From: Alligator mississippiensis
Taxonomy: Eukaryota; Chordata; Crocodylia; Alligatoridae
NCBI RefSeq assembly: GCF_030867095.1
Contig: NC_081825.1
Span: forward strand, 47,358,501-47,422,500
Direction of reading: 5' to 3'
Length of the DNA stretch: 64,000 nucleotides
Numbering within the stretch: position 1 is the stretch's first letter; each line of letters opens with the position of its first letter. Made by a program: the position numbers and the translations under genes. Below, piece by piece: positions 55,905 to 64,000 of the stretch. The notes below the pieces were generated by a model. It had not been told where the DNA came from. It did not search any database and saw only the letters and a program-made list of their open reading frames with translations.

Positions 55905-58865
55905 CTGAGACTTGGAAGAATGGGAAGCCCATAATACATTGGTAATACATCCTCAGTCTTATATTCAAGGCCCCTTATATTCTTTGTTACAGAGAGTTCT
56001 GAATGCTTCCCAATTCTAGGTTTAAATAGACTTTTGAGTTCTTTAATCTTCAGCAACCTTGCAAATGATATTGGGTTGTACATGATGCTCTGTTGACCCA
56101 CTCAAACTGTGAAGTTCCAAACACAGTGAGAAGCTCTTGACATTCTCCAGTTGGTGTTTTTTGTGAAACTGAAGCCCTCATTCTCCATAGACTTTCACTT
56201 TTTTAACACATCCTTGCACCTATGAAAGTCAGAATAAAACACTTATCATACTAACTGAGTAATTTATTTCCTTCCCTTTGTACAGTCTGACATGAATAGG
56301 CAAGGTCCAAGATAGTACCAAACCAACTTAGTAGGGAAGGAAGCTTTCTTGGGTGTCTGAACCTTCTGCATCTCATAGCTCTGTTTGTTGTGTTTTTGTA
56401 CCTAGGAAGGAAGCACCCACTTTTTTCAGTTCAGATGAAGAAAAAATCACAAAACTTCAAAAAAGAACAAAAACTCTTTAGTGGAGAAAGAAAATTATAA
56501 AGGCTTATTTTGTAGCAGCATTCCATATCTGGACAGAAAGATAATGGCAGCTCCCTCACAAGGAAATGTTCATCATTTAAAATTGTAGTACAGAAAACAG
56601 CCTGAAAATATCTTAGTGTTGGGGGAATACATGTACTTCTACATAGCAATGAAAAAATCCATTCAAACCTCATGGTCCTTTTACATTTCTTCCCAAGTTG
56701 GCTAGATGCATCATTGAATGGTCCAATATCTAAGGCAGAAAATGGGCTGTCACTAAAGACATCAGGAGATTTTACTTACAGTGCTTCTTAGATGCACTGA
56801 ATCAGTATTTTTATGCAGTACTCAGGGCTCCATACATGGTTTTCCAAGTAAAGAAAAAGAAAGGCATGGATCTGAGGCACAGAAAGGCATGGAAGCTTCT
56901 CTAACATCTCACCCAAATACACAATTGGCCCAATAAAATATATCACCAAAAAACTCTTGCATCTGACAGAGAAGAAACAGGGACACATCTGGCATCTGGG
57001 GATAAAACAAAGTAAGTGAGTTAAAAATTAACATAATGGAACAGGGAACATCCACTATTACTGATGTTACTTAGAAATTCTGTATTCTTGGCATTTTGAT
57101 CACACAGTAGCAAAACAAACAAGCATCAGTTAGGTAGGGTTCCCAAAGAAGAAATGTATTAGCTCATGTCACTTAAAACATGTACTATTGCAAGGTACCA
57201 CTGGTACAGAAAATGCTTCTCTCATTGTAAATCTTAAAATAACACCAATGATGCAAGTCTCAAATGTATAACTCTAGTTTGTACAACAAATTCCATTGTA
57301 TAGATCTATAACCTAACTTTGATTATAAAAGTTAAATGTTTTGGATACTTACCAAAATAGAAGATGGGGCCTTGATCACTAAATGGAAGTAAATACCTTG
57401 ATCTTTATGTATAACTGCCACTATTACTGTTATTCTCAGACAATTGGTTATCCACATACATTCTGACCAGCAAATTCACTTCCCACTTTCATTCACTAGT
57501 TTATCCTACAATTCCCTCAGTCAGTTTTGTCTTTCTTTTCTCCCCATCCTTCCTTCATTTTATTCATTTGTAATTAATTTAATAATTTCTATTTAATAAC
57601 TGAAAAAAATCCTTTTAATTAGTATCTGCTCACCTTCCAATGTTTCTCCTTTACTTGGATAGGCTTTTAAGGGACACATTTTCAAAACACAGACTCCAGA
57701 GTTACCAGATAGCTTGTGTATTAGCAGAAACTGTGAGTAATTTAGTAAAAATATTAATTATGAAAAACAAATTATGCTTGGTCTGACTGGCCTGTTCTAA
57801 GAAAGTTTGACTTTGCATGTCACTTAAGAATTCAAAACTAGCAAATGGAAATTTGTTAAAGTGCTGTGCTTTCAGGATATGTCATAATCAGATGAACTGC
57901 TTAATGTCTGTCACAGGACATTACACAAGTATCAACAGTGGGTCCGTTATAACTATTAACAAACCTTTGTGTGATATATATAAGATTAAAAAATATAAAG
58001 ATACCCAAATTTGAACTCATGTAAGTACATACAATTTTTGTGGAAGTTCAGCTGTTAATACTATAAATTATACACAGAATTTTAGGTCTGTCATAAATCC
58101 TGTAGGAATAACAAAGTGTAACTTGCAGTGTTCAGAAGTTATTCAAAATGCATAGAAGGAAAGCATACAGCACAGTATAAAACAAAAGTAGAGTGGAAAA
58201 ATCTATTTAATCTTACTCTGTGAATGCATCTTCTGCTGTATCCCTACCTTTTCCTCCCTCATTACTCATTTTGCACACCCAAAAAATGACGACACAATGG
58301 AAGTCACGCTATTTCAGCACTTGACCTGCTTTATGACCTTTTTATGATATTGCTGAATTTAACACAGGAATATCTTAACTCCTTAAAATGGTGGAGGCCC
58401 ATACAATAAATTATAGCTTCTGAGTTCAGTGTGAAATAATGCCTTTCCTTTGTGTAAGTCCCTCAGTTTAGGTAAAGAGCACAGCTGAGTTTATAAGCAA
58501 TGGATGTTTATAGCTATCAACTGTTATCAAAGAGGTGAAATAATTGATGGAAATAACCTTGTAACTGCTGTTTGCACACACAGTAATTTTAATATTGTAC
58601 TTCTTAAACTAACTGCATGAATATTTATATCACAAGCTGAGTTCATAGTATAGTAATTACACTTGTAATTAACATGAACGATTGGGAGCTCCTTGAGCAG
58701 TTCTCAAAATTAGCAGCCACTATCATGTATTTCCTTAGAGATACATAGTCCTATTTCATAGTTACAAAGTGAGAACTTTTACATAAAAGCATTGTTGCTC
58801 GTGTATGTGTTTTACCTTATTACATTTCCTTAAACTGAAACCAATTAAAAAAACAAGTATAAACT
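55905..58865. other. AT-rich, repeat-poor stretch, no gene seen
   Basis: About 3 kb with no coding domain, RNA gene, satellite or transposon end that I recognise. It is among the most unique-looking parts of the window. Confidence 0.45.
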
Positions 58866-58869
58866 GGGA

Positions 58870-60130
58870 GTGTAACAAGGAGCCTAGGGTTCCCGTCACT
58901 TTAAAGGGAAAAAATGTTGCAGATAAAAGCTAAGGCAGTGGAGAAACAGACAGGCTAGCTGCAAAAGGTTAAGCAGCAAACTGCACATTAAGGAAAAGGA
59001 GAACACTACACAGAATAAAATGGCTGCAAAACAAGTAGCTAGAAGTTGGAGTGCTTATTGCAGAGCCTAATAGAACAGAGCCTAACTGAGGCAACAAGAA
59101 TGTTCCTAGAACAGCAGCTGCAGTCTGCCATCAGGCCCTGATTAGAAACCCCTGTAGGTGGTTGGTGAAGTCACCTGACCAAAAGGGGCAGGGCTTAGGG
59201 AAATGTTAGACCTAGGACCTGGAGCCAGGGAAGTGGTCTGACCATGGAGAATGCCTAGGAAAGAGGTCCAGGGTAGGAGAAGACACTGCTGATATTCTGT
59301 GCAGGCAGGTAGAGTTCTGCTAGCTGGAAGTGATGTGTGCTCAAGGTAGGGGAAAATACTGAGTCAGCAGAGGAGCTGATGGTTGAAGTTCAAATCTAAT
59401 GAGAATTTGACCAGAGAGTTTATTCTTATTGTTAATTTGGTGGACTAGATGGAACTGATAGGAAAACTAGGAGGTTTCGGAGTGCCAGGGAGCCATATGA
59501 GGCTTAAATGTGGTGGGGCAGGGTGTAAGTTGCAGTGTAGCCTGAGATTGCAAGAGACAGAGATAGGGGCAAGGGCCCAGTGCCTGAGAGTGGTGGAGCT
59601 AAGGTCAGGGACCCACATCCCAAGAGAGGCAGAGAATGGTATGGAAATTAGGAGTCTGACAAGGCAGGAGATGAGACTGGCACTGAGCACCTACCAAACA
59701 GATTGGTGACACCTATGAAGAATGGGCATGGCTACAGAGAAGAAGAGAGGCCATGAAATTAGCTCATAAAGCAACAGGTGCCCTGGGGGCACATATGGGG
59801 CAGGAAAGCCAACTTAATGAAAAGGAGCTGTTGACAGGAAGACAGATTAGGGATCACTGTAGTAGCCTAGGGTAACCTGCCTTTCTAAATGTAATGCCAT
59901 CAAGTAGTGGCAGGCAGAATTGAAGGGAGGGACCCTAGAGCCAGAGCAGGGTAAGAACTGCACACCAAGTAGGCATTGCAGTCACTCCTGGAGCCCCAGT
60001 CCTGTTATAGGGCAATAAGTGTGGGGATGGGAACAGGCAGCAGGGGAAAAGCTGCTTGCCTCTTTCATGGCCTGTCCTACCACCTCCACCTGCCCCACTC
60101 CACCCCTTTCCCTCCCTTCCCCTCCCCAAT
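58870..60130 (+). other. Moderately GC-rich segment, possible old interspersed element
   Basis: The text starts tgtaacaaggagcctaggg and stays purine-rich over about 1.2 kb, in contrast with the AT-rich flanks. Composition suggests an inserted repeat, perhaps of LTR type, but no second copy of the start, no protein motif and no target duplication were found. Confidence 0.25.
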
Positions 60131-60178
60131 ACTGCCTGCAGGAGTGGAGGGGATGCATTTAAGATGTTCCTCAAATAA

Positions 60179-60238
60179 TTAGATTCCATACATGGAAAAT
60201 TATAGTAAGTGTATACATCTTCTGTGTGTAGAATCTAA
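60179..60238. repeat. Short inverted repeat
   Basis: ttagattc and gaatctaa stand about 44 bp apart, with weaker pairing inward. Nothing else identifies the element. Confidence 0.4.
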
Positions 60239-60239
60239 T

Positions 60240-61815
60240 TACTGGGGGCAGTTCCTATATTCAGAGTAAATATAATAATTGGCATATTTTTTATTCATAT
60301 AAATGGTTACAAAACACTTCAAGTACATCCAGTATTTCTTACATTTGATAACAGTGTGTTCAAAGTCTGTACACAACTTTTCATCTGTCTTACCAGAGAA
60401 TTTGGCCCAGGTTGAGTTAATTGAATTCCTTTTCATCAGTATCAGAAAGAATAGCCAAAAATCCATCCAATTTGTGGCTATGTATTCTCTTTAAAAAAAT
60501 GGGAAGGGGTGAGTCTGATTTCTTGTTGCTCCTGCTTTCTTAAGTCAACATGTAATGTAGGGGTCATTTCTTTCTCATTGCTGAGTAACCAACACCCTCT
60601 CTAAAGCAAAAATAATAATTCAAGTCGTCATTTCTCCAATAGGTGTGGCAGGCTCCTTGGCTCATCTTGTTTCCCTCTGGCTTCTTGCTGGGAAAATGTA
60701 TGTTGTTGACTTTAGCAGGGTTTCCTTATGACCCAGCTGTGTATCAGTATGGTTCACATCTTCCTACTGGTTGCTGGAACTGATCCAAGAACACCTACAG
60801 GGATAGAAATAAACTTACGACATCTGGAAAAAGTGGTTGTTGTTACATGGCCAGAAACCATTTTGGTCTGAGTCCTGTGTTTTATGCTGATGTAATTGGT
60901 TTTATTAGCCTTAAAACTTCAAAAGACAACAGCATACAATTTTGCATTCCACATGTCATGTTACAGATGAAACAAAGAATAAAAATGTTCTAGAGGGCCC
61001 TAACTTTTCTTTTTTATTATTAGGAGCAGTATTTTTTTATTATTATTTATTTATGTTCATTAGAAAAACTAGACTCCCTTAGGCTCCATGAATCCCAATG
61101 TACAGGCCTGAAAACTAATACTTATACTTTCTAGAAATCTCAAAGGTTAAACATACAATTTTTAAAAATGCTAAAAGACTAATAGACTCTTCAGAGCTAC
61201 AGGCAAGTCCTGTCATGTGGGAAAGTTTCCATTACTGACCCAGAAGGCCTGAAGTCTTTAATGCATATTTTAGCTACAGTTGAAAATATGTCTACTGGCC
61301 AGATTTAAAAAGTAAGCCTTTTCCAGTTGATCTCACAGTGTCAGCCCAGATACTACAGGGTTTTTTTTTCTCTGATCTTTCTGTTCAGTAAAGGCTAGAA
61401 AGTAGATGCTGCTGAGCATCTTTCCCCTTTTGAGTATTACTAGCATCTGCTTGCTTGTTTCCCTTTTATGCCGAATCACTGGGATGTTGACCAGCTGGGA
61501 TTCTTTGACTAGGGTGTAGTGATGCTTCTACTGACCCTGGAAAACCCATAGGCTTCTAGCTAGAAGGTCAAATAGCCAAATATGGGTCCAGGGAGGATTT
61601 TTTCCTAAAGGTAAGATTGACAAAGACTGTAGATTTGTTTTTTCCTTCTGCTTAAAGGAGAGGGTACTCGTCCTAGGAATTTCTGATTTCATATTAACCC
61701 ATTATTTCCCTGATATGATAACGACAGGACACTGACAGAAAGAACCTTTTTATCTCCCTGTTTTTATATATGTCATGTTCTACCTTGCCTTTGGTGTTTC
61801 TGATTTTGTGCCTTG
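60240..61815. other. AT-rich unique sequence, no gene seen
   Basis: No coding domain, RNA gene or transposon end was recognised. T-rich runs lie near 61,010-61,045 and 61,361-61,369. Confidence 0.4.
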
Positions 61816-61819
61816 TTAG

Positions 61820-62900
61820 GGTACAACCACACACAATACTTAAACCATTTCAAATACAGTTTAAATTACAAACATCCAGACATACAGGCCTGCTTAGAAT
61901 GGATTAAACTTCCTGGAACATTTCAAAAGTATACTTGTATAATAAGGTTTTATTTTGAACCAGTTCTCCATAAACCAGTACAGTGTTATGCACAGACACC
62001 AGACACCAGCCTTTCCATGCTTAATGTCTGGTCATCCTCCAGGCATCCCACACTGCACTGCTCCTCACTCCACCTCACAGGGGACTGGTGGGGGGTGAGG
62101 GGTGCTGGGGGCAGAGCACATGCCTCCCCTGAGTTTGGCTCCTGACTCAGCACCGCTCAGGACACAGCAATTTTTTTTTGTTGTGTGGGCCAGCAGTGTG
62201 TTGGGGGTGTGTGGCGGGGGGCATTAAGCTGCAACAGAGAAGTATAGGTGTGGATATGGAACTTTTGGCCCATCCCCAGGCCCACCCACAAATTGTGCCC
62301 CTCCAGGCTCGGAAGGCACCAGTTACTTCTGCCCCTCCTAATCTTTGCACAGTATCTGGCAACTTGCATTGCCAGCAATTGGATAGAGATGCCTGTGCAG
62401 GGTTGGTAATGTAAGAGTGATTTTGTGCAGGGTAAAATAAGCAGAACAGGACAGATGGAGGATGAGGAATAATCAACAAGTAATGGGCCAATTCACAGTA
62501 AGCATAGAATGGGAGCAGGTGGGTGTGGGCAAGTAGGTCTTTATTGATAAATGCCAGTTAATTGCTGTGTGAGGGAATACTGAGCTACTGCACAATGAAC
62601 ATACAGTACCACAGAATAACTGAATTCGATGCTCAGTTAATGTGAATTGTCCAATTAATTGTCAATTGTGCCTTGCCCTCCACACTGCTCCCTACCACCT
62701 CCAATGCCTCCCTCACATTCCATCCTACAGAAACAGTTTTTATACAGTCGCTTGCCAAGCAAGTTAATTGTGCAGGTTTCAGGCACTCCCACACACCTGA
62801 ACACCCCCACACACCATTCACCCAAATTGATGTCAGTTTGAGGTCAGCTGCAGGCAATGGAAGTAATTTAGTGGGTTTGTAAGAAAAGTCTTCTTAAAGC
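61820..62900. other. Mixed segment with a GC-rich core, unclassified
   Basis: The left part has gtacaaccacacacaatac and aaaccatttcaaa words reminiscent of the MITE family at 6.8 and 17.4 kb. A GC-rich core (62,040-62,230) with G runs follows, then a stretch rich in ttaattg words near 62,560-62,670. The layout is like that of the MITEs in this window, but no inverted ends could be matched. Confidence 0.25.
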
Positions 62901-62904
62901 CACC

Positions 62905-64000
62905 TCACAAAGTGGAGAAATGATGCAGCCTCCACCTCCCTCCCAGAGCACCCAGCTTCACCCTGCCCCCCAACCAACACAGAAGGAGTTCAGGAAGCCC
63001 CCACCTAGATACACACATGGGGTCCCACCAGTCAGGGTATCACCAAACAGAGTTTAGTTTAGTGCAGGAATGGCCTGTATTGAACTCAGTTGCTCTTTAT
63101 TGAACTCAATATTAGTGAGTTGGGAAGAGACAAAATTATCATTGGATGCAATTGACATCTTCCACTTCCTTGGCATCCAACCAACTGGGCTCTTCTTCCT
63201 CAACTTGAGGAATCCTGGGAAAACTCTAGGCATTCCTCCTGCAAGGCCTGCTGGCCTAAGTACTCGCTGTCAGCCCCAGTAGAGTTTTGGCAGCATTGTA
63301 ATCCCTCAAGAGTGATCTGTTTTACTTAGACAAGCGTGACATTGTGCACACAGACACCTCTGTTCTGCAACCAATTTGCAATCAGTGGCATTCTTGGGAT
63401 AGTTCAACTGTTTCAACTGTCCACACTCATAGACATCTGTGAGTAGATGAAGTGATGATTTTTGGTGGCCTGTGAATGTAATGAAATGATTCCCTAGGAG
63501 GCTTTCACCCCAAAGCAGTGAAGTAGTTTCATATGATGGGAACATTTCAAGATTTGGATTATTTTTCAGTTCTCAAATTTTCATGGCCCAACAATCCAAA
63601 TAATAAAATACGGAGCAATTAAAAAACCCCCAAAACTTCAACATGGAAAATAGTTTGTTTTTATTTCAAACATGTTATTAAATTATTAATTAAATTGTTA
63701 ATTAGTTTAAATTGTAATTGTGAACTGAAAAAATATCGTTTCAAAATATCAAAACATTCATTTTGGTTACTGGAAATGTTTTGGACAATTTCTAAATAAT
63801 AAGTACATTTAAACTAGCACTATTCCAGAAGGTTTTATTTTTGTTCAAAGCAATTTTCTGGGCAAAGATTTTTTTTCCCCTTTAAATTCTAAAACAGCTT
63901 CATAAACAATGAATTCATACTTGCATGCTGATGAATTGCTTTAAGGCATAAAGTAATTTCTTCACTCTTCTTAAATAATGCTTCCTTGAAGTTTAGTAGA
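62905..64000. other. AT-rich unique sequence, no gene seen
   Basis: No coding domain, RNA gene or transposon end was recognised. The last 500 bp is rich in ttaaatt words. Confidence 0.4.

Overview
This window looks like vertebrate, reptilian nuclear DNA, most likely crocodilian (a turtle is the main alternative). The evidence is the repeat content. There are four CR1 LINE insertions, two of which end in the tail repeat ctatgaaactatgaaa. There are several hAT, Harbinger and other inverted-repeat DNA transposons, a Tx1-clade LINE cluster, and no mammalian L1 or Alu sequence. I found no exon, tRNA, rRNA or other host gene that I can support. The window reads as intergenic DNA or the inside of a large intron.

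Layout. 1-13,280 is AT-rich unique sequence with tRNA-like repeat arms, MITE remnants and two hAT-like elements (7,510-8,165 and 11,997-12,732). 13,291-16,320 is a decayed APE-type LINE on the minus strand. 16,500-23,540 is mostly AT-rich and holds small repeats. 23,551-26,022 is a PIF/Harbinger transposon with remnants of both of its genes. 26,030-31,050 has microsatellites, a perfect 33-bp inverted repeat and a palindromic MITE. 31,059-32,945 is a CR1 carrying two hAT insertions. 34,201-35,008 is a hAT-type element with exact target duplications and a perfect 50-bp palindrome. 36,928-38,466 is a GC-rich foldback structure.

The centre of the window is a 12-kb LINE nest (about 38.7-50.4 kb). 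Three same-strand fragments of a Tx1-clade LINE lie head to tail. The first two carry CR1 insertions (40,278-42,209 and 46,044-47,333), and two of the three end in the same 3' terminus followed by a TTTC- or TCTG-type simple repeat. 51,503-52,172 is another CR1 (minus) beside a GC-rich piece with a hAT-like end. 53,830-54,476 is an ERV-type solo LTR. 54.5-64 kb is largely AT-rich with two moderately GC-rich unclassified segments.

No genes work together here in the host sense. The coding remnants belong to mobile elements: endonuclease and reverse transcriptase of three LINE lineages, and transposase plus Myb-like protein of the Harbinger. Most coordinates for element ends are read by eye from homology and terminal repeats. 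Where a target-site duplication is given, the ends are firm to the base.
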